From a virus, in the IMG/VR virus record IMGVR_UViG_3300032323_000263, positions 1-31,637 of that record: a stretch of DNA of 31,637 nucleotides; one strand, written 5' to 3'. The notes below the pieces were generated by a model. That model did no database searches and was not told where the DNA came from. It saw only the letters and a program-made list of their open reading frames with translations. This document shows positions 1 to 8,200 of this stretch, piece by piece; the first letter of the stretch is position 1, and every line of letters starts with the position of its first letter. The translations under genes were made by a program, and so were the position numbers.

Positions 1-1
1 A

Positions 2-250
2 TTCGGTGGAGCACGTACAACACGTGTTCTCGGAATTGACGTACAAGAAGTTCCATACTACCCTGCAGGATATGTCGATTTGACATTCCCACAGAACCGT
101 GTATGGGGATTCCAGCGTGACATCACTGTTAACCGTGAATACAAGCCAAAGAAGGATACTGTAGAATACACAGTCTTCGTTCGCTTTGGTATTCAGTGGG
201 AAGAGCAGGATGCAATCGCGTTCGCTGATGCAGCAGACGATGCAGCATAA
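2..250 (+). CDS. Major capsid protein, C-terminal fragment (5' end outside window)
   Basis: The frame is open from base 2 to a TAA at 248-250 and gives 82 residues. The segment includes WGFQRDITVNREYKPKKDTV and ends in an acidic, Ala/Asp-rich tail. I recognise this as the C-terminal part of an HK97-fold major capsid protein of the type found in actinobacterial siphophages; that call rests on family memory plus position, directly before head-completion genes. Codon choice is biased to C-ending codons (TTC, AAC, GAC, CGT) compared with the tail genes downstream, as expected for a very abundant protein. A strong hairpin terminator follows within 25 bases, so the capsid transcript probably ends here. 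Only the fragment is visible, so full length and start are unknown. Confidence 0.75.
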   Translation, partial: FGGARTTRVLGIDVQEVPYYPAGYVDLTFPQNRVWGFQRDITVNREYKPKKDTVEYTVFVRFGIQWEEQDAIAFADAADDAA

Positions 251-270
251 CCTATAAACAGTAAAAACTA

Positions 271-304
271 AGGGGGGTAGGAGTTAACGCTCCTGCTCCC
301 TTTA
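271..304 (+). terminator. Rho-independent terminator after capsid gene
   Basis: A G-rich arm at 272-283 pairs with the C-rich arm at 290-300 around a short TTAACG loop. About 11 pairs form, two of them G-U, and A-T pairs can extend the stem before a T-rich run (TTTATTACTT). It sits between the capsid stop codon and the promoter-like sequence at 310-323, so it separates capsid transcription from the head-completion operon. Confidence 0.8.
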
Positions 305-309
305 TTACT

Positions 310-323
310 TATAATGATATAAT
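310..323 (+). promoter_or_regulatory. Tandem -10 boxes, extended -10 promoter
   Basis: Two perfect TATAAT hexamers lie at 310-315 and 318-323. The second is preceded by TG plus one base (TGATATAAT), an extended -10 element. No good -35 is visible. With normal spacing from the second box, transcription would start near 330, directly at the Shine-Dalgarno AAGGAGG (330-336), giving a leader of only about 11 nt before the ATG at 341. Confidence 0.65.
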
Positions 324-340
324 ACTAACAAGGAGGAATT

Positions 341-775
341 ATGGAAAACATTAATGAAAATCCAATTGTAGAAGAAACAACATACGAAGCACCAGTTTTT
401 GAAGCACCAGTTGTAGAAGAACCTGTTGTAGAGCATGTAGAAGAAACTCCAATTGTAGAAGAGGCTGCAGAAGCAGTCGTAGAAGCACCTTCATACCAAG
501 CACCTGAAGAAGTTCAGGCACTTGGAGCAGTAGAAGCAGGAGTCATTGGAGCAACAACAGCGCCAAAGGCAACTGAAAGAAAGAAGAGTGCAAAGGTTGA
601 AAAGCCTAAAGAGACAGTTGCTCTTTACTCAACAAAGAATGTAACATGGTCAGAGGTAGGTAAAGTTTACCGTGGCTATAATATTGTTAGCAAGGATGCT
701 GCTGAAAAGTGGCTTACTCGCTCACATATCCGCATAGCAACCCCAGAAGAAGTTGCCAAGGAATTCGGTAAATAA
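341..775 (+). CDS. Capsid-adjacent protein with acidic P/V/E-rich N-terminus
   Basis: The 144-residue product begins at an ATG 5 bases after a strong AAGGAGG. Residues 1-55 are low-complexity, rich in Glu, Val, Pro and Ala, with repeated EAPV/VEE units, and are very likely disordered. Residues 75-90 are Lys-rich. Residues 92-144 form a compact domain (LYSTKNVTWSEVGKVYRGYN, then an AEKWL...ATPEEVAKEFG end). I recall similar C-terminal domains encoded just after the capsid gene in actinophages, but know no proven role. Position, own promoter and strong ribosome site suggest an abundant virion or assembly protein, for example head decoration or connector-associated. That role is inference. Confidence 0.6.
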   Translation: MENINENPIVEETTYEAPVFEAPVVEEPVVEHVEETPIVEEAAEAVVEAPSYQAPEEVQALGAVEAGVIGATTAPKATERKKSAKVEKPKETVALYSTKNVTWSEVGKVYRGYNIVSKDAAEKWLTRSHIRIATPEEVAKEFGK

Positions 776-778
776 TTC

Positions 779-1717
779 ATGGAGATATTGAGAGTTCCGC
801 CATATGATTCTATCAATGTGCAATACTACACTGTGCCACTAGACTGGCCTAGTAATAAGAGCATATCAGTTAGAATAACGGATATGGCGGACCTTTCAGT
901 ACAAACAATGTCTTATGCAGCACCAGTAACTCCAGGCAGAGTTTTGCAGACTGATCCAATTGGTTTTTCTGGTAGATATGACAATAACTATAGGTTAGAG
1001 GTTTTTCAAGATGAACTAGACGGAATCTTGTTGAAAGAGGAATACTACGAAATTGTTAGACCATATGTAGACCCAAATACATTAGGAACAACAGCATCAG
1101 AGATTGCTGAATATAAAATTTTAGAATTAGTTGCAAGATCAATGATAGACACATTTGTGCCAGAAGGCTTTTATAACAAAAAGATAACAATAGTTGGAAC
1201 TGGTAATGGATCAGACTATTTCTCTTTATGGGAAAAGGTTTATAGAGTATTTAAGGTTTACGAGAATAATGTTTTAGTTTATGATAGATCAACTCCAGAC
1301 CTAAGTGAGTATCAATACGCAATAACACCAGATAAGACTGCTATTCAAAGAGTTCGTGCAGATGTTCTTGAGTTAAATAGATATGAATCAACAGCGCAGA
1401 ACCTACCAGTAGCAAGCGGAGATCTTGGTTATTATGGATACGAAGGAATCTCCTTTCCGTCAGGATATGATTACACATTTGTTGTAGATCACGGATATCT
1501 AAACGTTCCTGACGATGTAGAGTATGCAGCAAAACTATTAATAGAAGACCTAAAGTGTGGTAAGTTAGACTACTACAAGAGATATATAACTGCATACAAT
1601 ACAGATCAGTTTAGAATTCAATTTGATAAGGCGATGCTTGGCGGTACTGGTAACTTCTTAGTTGATAAGATACTTGACAAATATGTTAAGACCATTGTCA
1701 AGCCAGGGATAATTTAA
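779..1717 (+). CDS. Head-to-tail adaptor (connector) protein
   Basis: The 312-residue protein has a long N-terminal beta-rich part (about 1-100) and a helical C-terminal part. A segment around residues 245-270, VEYAAKLLIEDLKCGKLDYY, resembles the helical repeat of gp6/gp15-type head-completion proteins that dock under the portal. The middle contains FSLWEKVYRVFKVYENNVLV, typical of the longer actinophage version. It lies three bases after the preceding stop with no clear Shine-Dalgarno, so translation probably depends on coupling. The next gene starts in the last base of its stop codon. Gene order (capsid, this, stopper, neck, terminator, tube) is the main support for the role. It is longer than lambda-type adaptors. 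Confidence 0.7.
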   Translation: MEILRVPPYDSINVQYYTVPLDWPSNKSISVRITDMADLSVQTMSYAAPVTPGRVLQTDPIGFSGRYDNNYRLEVFQDELDGILLKEEYYEIVRPYVDPNTLGTTASEIAEYKILELVARSMIDTFVPEGFYNKKITIVGTGNGSDYFSLWEKVYRVFKVYENNVLVYDRSTPDLSEYQYAITPDKTAIQRVRADVLELNRYESTAQNLPVASGDLGYYGYEGISFPSGYDYTFVVDHGYLNVPDDVEYAAKLLIEDLKCGKLDYYKRYITAYNTDQFRIQFDKAMLGGTGNFLVDKILDKYVKTIVKPGII

Positions 1718-2163
1718 TGATATGCGAAGAGCCAGACTTTGCATTTCCAATGCTTGCAGATGTCTATCATCCTGTAGTTGAGCAAGGCGTTTATGGAAAC
1801 GTACAAAAGACATGGATATTAGATAGAACAATTGCATGTTCTTTTTCATCAGCAGGAGGAGCATTTAAAGAAGAGTTAACCCCCAACGTAAACATTACAG
1901 AAGAAAAACTTTTAATTGGGAGAGTAAAGACTGATATAAGAATGTCCAGCCTTGAAGCCAAAAACTCAATTACAAATGTTATTGTTACAAACATTAGAGA
2001 CAAAAACTGCAACGATATATACACAGAAACTTCTGGTCCAAGATCAGGTAAGTCAACTATTTTTGAAATTGCAACGCAGGACCCATTCGTAGGTCCTTTT
2101 GGATCTGTTGAATATTACAAACTAATTATTAGAAGGTCTGAGAATCAGGCGGTAGATGTATGA
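1717..2163 (+). CDS. Head-to-tail stopper
   Basis: This 148-residue, beta-rich protein has the size and position of SPP1 gp16/lambda gpFII-like stopper proteins, which close the connector pore and join head to tail. Features seen include an early PMLADVYHPVVEQGVYGNVQ stretch, a central IGRVKTDIR element, and an IRRSENQ end. The ATG overlaps the previous stop as TAATG, and the next ATG overlaps this stop as ATGA, indicating coupled translation and fixed relative dosage. Sequence-level identification is weak; the call rests mainly on synteny and length. Confidence 0.6.
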   Translation: MICEEPDFAFPMLADVYHPVVEQGVYGNVQKTWILDRTIACSFSSAGGAFKEELTPNVNITEEKLLIGRVKTDIRMSSLEAKNSITNVIVTNIRDKNCNDIYTETSGPRSGKSTIFEIATQDPFVGPFGSVEYYKLIIRRSENQAVDV

Positions 2164-2834
2164 TAAAAGTTAAGTTTGATAATAAAAAATTTAATAACCA
2201 GATGAAAAACCTTGTTGAATACTCAACTGGTTTTACTGAGGGTGTACAAAACGGAAAGTCAGAATTTTTAAAACTATTAGGAGCAGATGTATCAGAGATA
2301 GCATCTCAGTTTATAGATACAAATGCAAGAGTTTCTCCATCCACTCTACACCACGTATACGAATGGTACAAGAATGGAAGCCCTGAAGCAAGACTATTTG
2401 ATATAGACTACACTGTTAGCAACATAGGTCTATCCTTTATATCTAATTTTAAGCAATCACAAACAGTTAAAAATGGATCGCATGAACCATTTAGAAACAA
2501 AGCAGAAATAATGGAAAATGGAACTACAGTTGTTATTAGACCAAAAAATGCTGAGGCTTTAAGGTTTGAGGTAGGTGGAGAGGTTGTGTATACAAAGAAG
2601 CCTGTAGTTGTTCAAAATCCAGGAGGAAACACTCAGGGAGAATTTGAAAAAGCATTTGACATGTTCTTTGGTAGATACTTTACCCAGGCATTTTTAAAAA
2701 GTAGTAACCTAGGACAATATTTTGAGAACCCAATAGTATATAAGAAAAATCTAAGAAAAGGAATGCGTAGTGGAAGATCCACTGGACTATCTACAGGTTA
2801 CAGATGGGTTGTTAACGCAAAGGTGGCTGGATAA
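2160..2834 (+). CDS. Neck / tail-completion protein, HK97 gp10-like
   Basis: The 224-residue protein has an N-terminal helical segment (KFDNKKFNNQMKNLVEYSTG), a mid-region with conserved-looking HHVYEWYKNGSPEARLFDI, and a hydrophilic beta-rich remainder. The early HHVY...W pattern after a run of helices is familiar from actinophage members of the HK97 gp10-like/minor capsid family that sit between stopper and tail terminator. It is located exactly there, overlapping the previous gene by 4 bases and the next by 1. The function in the neck is inferred from position. Confidence 0.55.
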   Translation: MIKVKFDNKKFNNQMKNLVEYSTGFTEGVQNGKSEFLKLLGADVSEIASQFIDTNARVSPSTLHHVYEWYKNGSPEARLFDIDYTVSNIGLSFISNFKQSQTVKNGSHEPFRNKAEIMENGTTVVIRPKNAEALRFEVGGEVVYTKKPVVVQNPGGNTQGEFEKAFDMFFGRYFTQAFLKSSNLGQYFENPIVYKKNLRKGMRSGRSTGLSTGYRWVVNAKVAG

Positions 2835-3391
2835 TGACAGATTCAACATCAGTAATAAATACTCCAGTATTGTGGATTAATAAATATCTTCAAGCAAAGA
2901 TTTCAGAGTTGACACAATTAAATGATGTCCCATTTTTCCCAACAGGACCATCTACATTAGAGGCTTTACAAACACAATTTCCGACAGGTGGCACTATGGC
3001 AGTTTATGACAGAATGTTTAGAATGCGTAGGGGTCCATTTCCTCATATAAAATCTGAACAAGTTTTGTATTATTTTTATTATACTGCGTCAAACACAACT
3101 ACCAATATGATTAGAATTCAAGAGGCTGTTTTAAGACTTCTAGATCGTGGAGACGAAAGCGCTGAAGATCTAAACAAATGGGCTAAAAATAATCCAATAA
3201 ATTTTGGAACTGCTTTAAACCCAGATTTTGTTACCTGTAAGTTCTATTTCCACGACTTTAAGATTTACCAATTAGAAGAGGCAAGAGATATAGTAGACTT
3301 TGGAACAGCCCGAACATATGCGGGTAACAAGATAATTATTGACTACGACTACCATCAGATGCAAGACGTAATAGACTCAGTAAACGCTTAA
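2834..3391 (+). CDS. Tail terminator protein
   Basis: The 185-residue protein sits immediately before the major tail gene, the standard place for the tail terminator that caps the tube and fixes its length together with the tape measure. Its composition (mixed alpha/beta with a conserved PHIKSEQVLYYFYYTAS strand pair around residue 75 and a final DYDYH segment) fits the gpU-like fold seen in this family. It starts in the overlap TAATG. Its stop codon is directly followed by the left arm of a hairpin, so this is the last gene of the head-completion operon. Confidence 0.65.
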   Translation: MTDSTSVINTPVLWINKYLQAKISELTQLNDVPFFPTGPSTLEALQTQFPTGGTMAVYDRMFRMRRGPFPHIKSEQVLYYFYYTASNTTTNMIRIQEAVLRLLDRGDESAEDLNKWAKNNPINFGTALNPDFVTCKFYFHDFKIYQLEEARDIVDFGTARTYAGNKIIIDYDYHQMQDVIDSVNA

Positions 3392-3432
3392 AAAAGGGCT
3401 GTATAATTAAAGTGAGGAAACAAGCCCTTTTA
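3392..3432 (+). terminator. Terminator-like hairpin with a promoter in its loop
   Basis: The arm AAAAGGGCT (3392-3400) is perfectly complementary to AGCCCTTTT (3423-3431), giving 9 pairs, with a 22-nt loop. The right arm ends in the T-run. The loop holds a perfect TATAAT (3402-3407). RNA from upstream genes can fold the hairpin. RNA started from the loop promoter lacks the left arm and cannot. Confidence 0.55.
3402..3407 (+). promoter_or_regulatory. -10 box for the major tail protein
   Basis: TATAAT is preceded directly by CTG; there is no convincing -35. The predicted start is near 3414, giving a leader of about 48 nt that carries the Shine-Dalgarno GAGGTG (3450-3455). Confidence 0.55.
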
Positions 3433-3461
3433 ATCCAAAAGAAAAAAAAGAGGTGAAAAAT

Positions 3462-4085
3462 ATGGCATATACACGTGGTAGCAGCAACAATATTATTGTT
3501 GGAGCAGCAGCCCTCTTCACACATGAAGACGGCGTACTCACAGACGCAGCCCTTCCAGCATACGTAGCAGGAACATCATTCAGAGAGACACTTTCTGGCG
3601 ATGCAGACTTCCGCAATGTTGGTTACACAATGAACGGTTTGGAAATTCAATTCCAGCCTGACTTTGGTGAGGTTGCAGTAGATCAGGTTCTTGACGTTGC
3701 TAAGTTGTTTAAGCAAGGCATGCAGGTAAACCTAAATACTACATTCGCAGAATCAACACTAGAGAACCTTCTATTTGCTCTCGCAGGCAAGGATGGAGAT
3801 CTAAACACAGTATCAGGAAACCCAACACTTAACCTTTCAGCAGGAGACATCGGCGAATGCCCAGTCGAACGTGGTTTGGTTGCAGTTGGTCCAGGAACTG
3901 GAGATTGTGCAATTGGAGACGAACTCGAAAGAGTTTACGTAGCATACCGTGCACTCTCAATCGAGAGCGTAACAGTATCTGCAAAGAGAGATGAAGCGAC
4001 AATGTTCGAAGTATCATTCCGTCTTCTTCCAAATGATAATGCATCATACGGTAAGATCGTAGACCGCACTATCCCAGCAGCATAA
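3462..4085 (+). CDS. Major tail protein (tail tube subunit)
   Basis: I choose the ATG at 3462 (MAYTRGSSNN...) rather than the in-frame GTG at 3453, because the GAGGTG at 3450-3455 is ideally placed for 3462. The product is 207 residues. A beta-rich tube fold is suggested by segments such as YTMNGLEIQFQPDFGEVAVD, then LFKQGMQVNLNTTFAESTLE, and a C-terminal AYRALSIESVTVSAKRDEAT. These match the HK97/lambda-gpV-type tube proteins of actinobacterial siphophages. It has its own promoter and is followed by a strong terminator, so it is a monocistronic, highly expressed unit. Codon use is again C-ending and resembles the capsid gene, not its tail neighbours. Confidence 0.85.
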   Translation: MAYTRGSSNNIIVGAAALFTHEDGVLTDAALPAYVAGTSFRETLSGDADFRNVGYTMNGLEIQFQPDFGEVAVDQVLDVAKLFKQGMQVNLNTTFAESTLENLLFALAGKDGDLNTVSGNPTLNLSAGDIGECPVERGLVAVGPGTGDCAIGDELERVYVAYRALSIESVTVSAKRDEATMFEVSFRLLPNDNASYGKIVDRTIPAA

Positions 4086-4106
4086 TATAACTTAATATAT
4101 TCAGTC

Positions 4107-4135
4107 AGACCCAGACCGTAAAAAAGTCTGGGTCT
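4107..4135 (+). terminator. Rho-independent terminator after major tail gene
   Basis: AGACCCAGAC (4107-4116) pairs perfectly over 10 bases with GTCTGGGTCT (4126-4135). The loop is CGTAAAAAA, and TTCTGTT follows. This is the cleanest hairpin in the window and would limit read-through from the abundant tube transcript into the chaperone genes. Confidence 0.8.
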
Positions 4136-4138
4136 TTC

Positions 4139-4147
4139 TGTTATACT
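4139..4147 (+). promoter_or_regulatory. Extended -10 promoter giving a leaderless mRNA
   Basis: TG plus T is followed by TATACT (4142-4147), an extended -10. Counting the usual seven bases from the end of the hexamer puts +1 at 4154, exactly the A of the ATG of the long chaperone gene. There is no Shine-Dalgarno between, so a leaderless transcript is predicted. Confidence 0.6.
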
Positions 4148-4153
4148 ATATAT

Positions 4154-4837
4154 ATGGCAACAACTGTATATAATACAAAAAATATTACCCTACAAGACGG
4201 AGTAGAAATAGAGTTATCGCCACTAAAAATAAAATATCTTAGACAACTAATGGATATTTTTGATGAAGTGAGAAACGCTACAGGAGACCTTGAGGCTATT
4301 ATTGCGTTGTCAAAATGTGCAAGGATCTGTATGAAACAGTTTAGACCAGAGATCACAGAAAGCCAAGACATGCTAGAAGAGTATGTTGACCTGCAAAACA
4401 TTTATGACATATTAGATATAACTGCTGGAATTAAGATTAATGAAAAATCAGAAGAGACTGTTAAGAAGCAAGCAGTTGATAGTGGGTCCTCTTGGGAAGA
4501 TCTAGATCTTGCAAAACTAGAGTCTGAAGTATTTTTGCTGGGAATTTGGAAAGACTACGATGAACTAGAACGGTCCATATCTATGCCAGAGTTAATGGTA
4601 ACACTTTCTATTAGGAGAGAACTAAACTACGATGAAAAGAAATTCCTTGCAGCAATGCAGGGGGTCGACCTAGACAAGAATAATGAAAAAAGCAATGCCT
4701 GGGAAGAAATGAAAGCCAGGGTATTTAGTGGTGGTCAAGCGTCTAATTCAAAAGACATCGTTGCACTACAAGGATACAATGCACAAAAGGCTGGATTCGG
4801 AATCGGCATGGGATTAGACTATGAAAGAATAGACTAA
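4154..4837 (+). CDS. Tail assembly chaperone, long form (G-T type in one frame)
   Basis: The 227-residue protein has two parts. Residues about 10-105 (LQDGVEIELSPLKIKYLRQL through DILDITAGIKI) form a G-like domain that is clearly paralogous to the next gene. Residues about 115-227 (LGIWKDYDELERSISMPELM, then KKFLAAMQGVDLDKNNEKSN and a GFGIGMGLDYERID tail) correspond to the T extension usually reached by programmed frameshift in siphophages. Here the whole G-T protein is read without a frameshift. Tail chaperones bind the tape measure during tube assembly and are absent from the virion. The ATG has no Shine-Dalgarno and appears to be leaderless. Confidence 0.75.
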   Translation: MATTVYNTKNITLQDGVEIELSPLKIKYLRQLMDIFDEVRNATGDLEAIIALSKCARICMKQFRPEITESQDMLEEYVDLQNIYDILDITAGIKINEKSEETVKKQAVDSGSSWEDLDLAKLESEVFLLGIWKDYDELERSISMPELMVTLSIRRELNYDEKKFLAAMQGVDLDKNNEKSNAWEEMKARVFSGGQASNSKDIVALQGYNAQKAGFGIGMGLDYERID

Positions 4838-4853
4838 AAACAAGCCTGTTTAT

Positions 4854-4861
4854 GGTATAAT
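4854..4861 (+). promoter_or_regulatory. Extended -10 promoter before the short chaperone
   Basis: TGGTATAAT occupies 4853-4861: TG at 4853-4854, G at 4855 and a perfect TATAAT at 4856-4861. The predicted start is near 4868, which gives a leader of about 18 nt containing GGAGGA (4876-4881) for the ATG at 4886. No good -35 is visible. Confidence 0.6.
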
Positions 4862-4885
4862 TAAACAACTACAATGGAGGAAATC

Positions 4886-5209
4886 ATGGTTAAAGAAGCA
4901 GAAAGCAAGAATCAACTGTCGCTTATTGATGGAACAAAGTTTGAGATTAAGCCACTAAAAATCTCTCTACTTAAGCCATTTATGGAGCAGTTTACAAAAC
5001 TTCAAGAGGTAGCAGAAGATAACACCAAGTCAATGGATATTTTAATTGACTGTGTTCAAATTGCATTTAAACAATACTTGCCTGCAATTGCAGACAACAG
5101 AGAGGCGATTGAGGAAAATCTAGATCTTCCTACAGTCTACAAGATCATTGATGCTGCTTCAGGAATGCAACTTTCCGATGCAACAGGTCTTCTAAACTCA
5201 ATCAAGTAA
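4886..5209 (+). CDS. Tail assembly chaperone, short paralogue (G-like)
   Basis: The better start is the ATG at 4886 (MVKEAESKNQ...), because GGAGGA at 4876-4881 is a good ribosome site 4 bases upstream and overlaps the alternative in-frame ATG at 4874. The product is 107 residues. It aligns along its length with residues 10-105 of the preceding chaperone: shared features are the DG followed by IxPLKI pair of strands, the FKQYLP/MKQFRP segment, and the ENLDLPTVYKIIDAASGMQL end versus a matching end there. It lacks the T extension. It probably acts as the free G-type chaperone that coats the tape measure. It precedes the tape measure gene by 13 bases. Confidence 0.75.
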   Translation: MVKEAESKNQLSLIDGTKFEIKPLKISLLKPFMEQFTKLQEVAEDNTKSMDILIDCVQIAFKQYLPAIADNREAIEENLDLPTVYKIIDAASGMQLSDATGLLNSIK

Positions 5210-5210
5210 A

Positions 5211-5216
5211 GAGGTG
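5211..5216 (+). promoter_or_regulatory. Ribosome binding site fixing a TTG start for the tape measure
   Basis: GAGGTG lies 6 bases before TTG at 5223, which is the first possible start after an in-frame TGA at 5220-5222. The ATG at 5219 is out of frame and closes after three codons. The same GAGGTG is used by the major tail gene. Confidence 0.7.
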
Positions 5217-5222
5217 TGATGA

Positions 5223-8200
5223 TTGTCTGACGTAAATGCAAATATAGGTATTAATTTTGATACCTCTAACGCACTAGCACAGTTACGTCAGTTACAGGCT
5301 GGACTCAGCCGATTCAACCAATCCCTAACTCAGGGAAATGTTGCAGCAATGAATGCACAAAAGGCATTAAACTCCCAGTTGATGCAGGCAATAAATGCCA
5401 CTGGGAAGTTTGTTGCAACACAAAAAGATGTAGCCACAAGTACATCTTCTTTTACGCAGGCACTTGAAAAAAATCAAATGTCCATGCGACAGTACTTTAG
5501 GTACACAGCAGCAGCAGCCACACAAAATACCAAGGTGTTTAAGGGGATGTTTGCACAAGAGCGTGAGACTTTAACCCGTGCTAGTAAAGATAGGGTAAAA
5601 CTTCTACAGGCTCAGTATATCCAGATGCAGTCTGCTAATGGAGATATGATTAAGACTCTTCAGGTTATTCCAAAGCACCTAAAGATGGTCAACGGTCAGT
5701 ATGCAGATTATGCAACACGCATGCAGATGGCAGCACAAAGACAGCAATTCTTAAATAAACTATTAAGCCAGGGATCAACCCAACTACTGAACTTTGGTAA
5801 GAACACTCAGTGGGCTGGTCGTCAGTTGATGGTTGGTTTAACAATACCTCTCACGATCTTGGGTTCAACAGCAGCAAAAACATTCATGGAAATGGAACAG
5901 GCTGTAATCAAGTTCACAAGAGTTTACGGTGATATGCTCACAGATGGGGCTGCAACCGACAAGGCAATTGCAGATATCCAAAGACTTGGAAGAGAGTATA
6001 CAAAGTACGGAATTGCAGTAAAAGATACTGTTGAAATGGCAGCCTCTGCAGCAGCAATGGGTCTTACTGGAGATGCTCTTAATGCTCAAGTAATTAATGC
6101 AACAAGGCTTGCAGTACTTGGTCAAGTGGAACAAGCACAAGCGCTAGAAACAACAATCTCTTTGACAAATGCTTTTGGTCTTGCAGCGGATCAACTTGCA
6201 GGAAAGATCAACTATCTTAACGCAGTAGAAAACCAAACAGTTCTTTCGATTGAAGATTTGACTATTGCAATTCCAAAGGCTGGACCAGTTGTAAAGCAAC
6301 TTGGTGGATCTGTAGAAGATCTTGCATTCTTTATGACTGCAATGAAGGAAGGTGGAATTAACGCATCAGAAGGTGCTAACGCACTTAAGTCTGGTCTTGC
6401 TTCCATGATTAATCCTTCTAAGAAGGCTGCCGAGTTCCTTAATGATTTAGGTATTAACATCAAGGGAATTGTAGAAGCAAACGCTGGAGACCTCAAGGGT
6501 ACTGTTGTTGGATTCGCTAGAGCACTTGATACACTTGATCCTCTTAACCGTGCCCGTGCAATTGAGCAGATGTTTGGTAAGTTCCAGTTTGCTCGTCTAT
6601 CAACATTGTTCCAAAACGTAACAAGTGATGCATCTCAGGCTTCAAGAGCACTCGGATTAGCGGGGGCATCAGTAGAAGAACTTGCAATCCTATCTGAGCG
6701 AGAATTAAAGAAGGTAGAAGACGCAACAGGAACAAAGTTTAAGAAGTCAATGGAAGACCTTAAGCAACAGTTAATCCCAATAGGCAAAGCATTCTTGCAG
6801 GCAGCAACACCAATTGTTGAATTTGTTGGAAAGGTTTTAGCAAAGTTTAATAATCTTTCAGAAGGAACTAAGAAGGTTATAGCGATTATTGTTGGTGTTG
6901 TTGGTGGCCTTGCCCCTATTGCTTTGATGACATTCGGTATTTTGATGAATGGTGTAGCAAACACAATTAAACTATTTGCTAAACTACGTGGCGGAGTTGC
7001 ACAACTAAATGGATCAAACAATGTTCTTGGTGGAGGATTTGAGTATTTAACTAATCAGCAGATTGAAAACCTTGCACAATCTAATGCCCTGCATACATCT
7101 CATAGCCAACTAATTTCTACATTTAATGTTGAAGCAGCGTCAGTTCAAGCATTGGCAGCAGCATATGGAAATGCAGCAAGTCAGGCAAGAGCACTTGCTC
7201 AATCATCTCCAGGATTGTTTAACACAGTCCCAGGACCAGCAGGAGCAGTTTCGGGTCTTCCTCCAAAGAAGTTTGCACAGGGCGGAGTAGTTCCAGGAAC
7301 AGGTAATAAAGATACTGTTCCAGCAATGCTCACTCCAGGAGAAGTTGTTTTAACTAAGCAAACTGTAAAAGAAAATCCAGAACTAGTTGCTGCACTTCAA
7401 AATGGATCTGTAAAAAAGTACAACGATGGAACTGGAAGAATTGTTACTCCTGACCAAAGAAGATTCATTAGTCAGGTGAGTAGTCGTTCAGCAGATGCAG
7501 CAGGTGTTGCAGATGAAATTGGTAAGCAGTTTGAGTTTATAAATAATACTACTGCAGAAAAACTTATGGCATACGCAAGGGCAACTGGTAGAACAGTAAC
7601 TGATAGCAGCGAAGAAAGTTTGGAGCAGTTAAGAGCATCTTTAGTTACTAGCGTAAAGAATGTAATTGAGGCAGCAGCAGATGCTGCAGAAGCAAGAGGA
7701 AGAGAATTAACTGTTACTGCAGCAGCAAACGCCCCCAAGAAGGTAGGAACTGCAGGGGCACAAGCCAGCCTTCATCAATTCTATAACCCTAGAGCAAAGC
7801 AACAAGAGAGCCAGCAGTTTTCCCATGTAGAAACATCTACCTCAATGCCGCTTGATCAGTTATCTAGAACTGTAGTCATAACAAATGAAAAAACTCAATC
7901 AGAACTTTTAAATCTTCAAAGAGCAATTCAGGCAAGTAATGAGGCAAATGGCACATCTGTTCCAATGCCAACTGTAACACCAGTCAGTGGATTTGGATAT
8001 GAACTTCAAGGTCAAGTAAATAAGGCCATGAATGATGAATCCCCAGAGATTAGAAACTTTAAGGGTCAAGGTCGAACTGTTGCAACAATTGATGCCTTCT
8101 TGGAAAACTTTGAAGAAACTGGTGTTCAGAAATGGCAAAAAGCAATTGAAATTGGCGGAGGAAATTTTGAACAATTATCTGGAGCATTAAGGGTATACGA

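Noticed and set aside
3453-3461. GTG start for the major tail protein
   Set aside because: The GTG is itself part of the Shine-Dalgarno GAGGTG, correctly spaced for the ATG at 3462.
4154-4837. Programmed frameshift in the long chaperone gene
   Set aside because: The frame is continuous through the T-like part, so none is needed, and I saw no convincing slippery heptamer with a downstream structure. A truncated product from a weak site cannot be excluded by eye.
4838-4851. Small hairpin AAACA/TGTTT after the long chaperone
   Set aside because: Five A-T-rich pairs without a T-run are too weak to call a terminator.
4838-4885. Read-through from the long chaperone into the short one (they share a frame)
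   Set aside because: A second in-frame TAA at 4862-4864 blocks it, and the short gene has its own promoter and Shine-Dalgarno.
6635-7021. Long minus-strand frames inside the tape measure gene (also 7472-7738, 8498-8824, 11372-11764, 14012-14398)
   Set aside because: They follow from the Ala/Glu-rich codon pattern of the sense strand, have low-complexity Ser/Phe/Leu-rich products and no ribosome sites.
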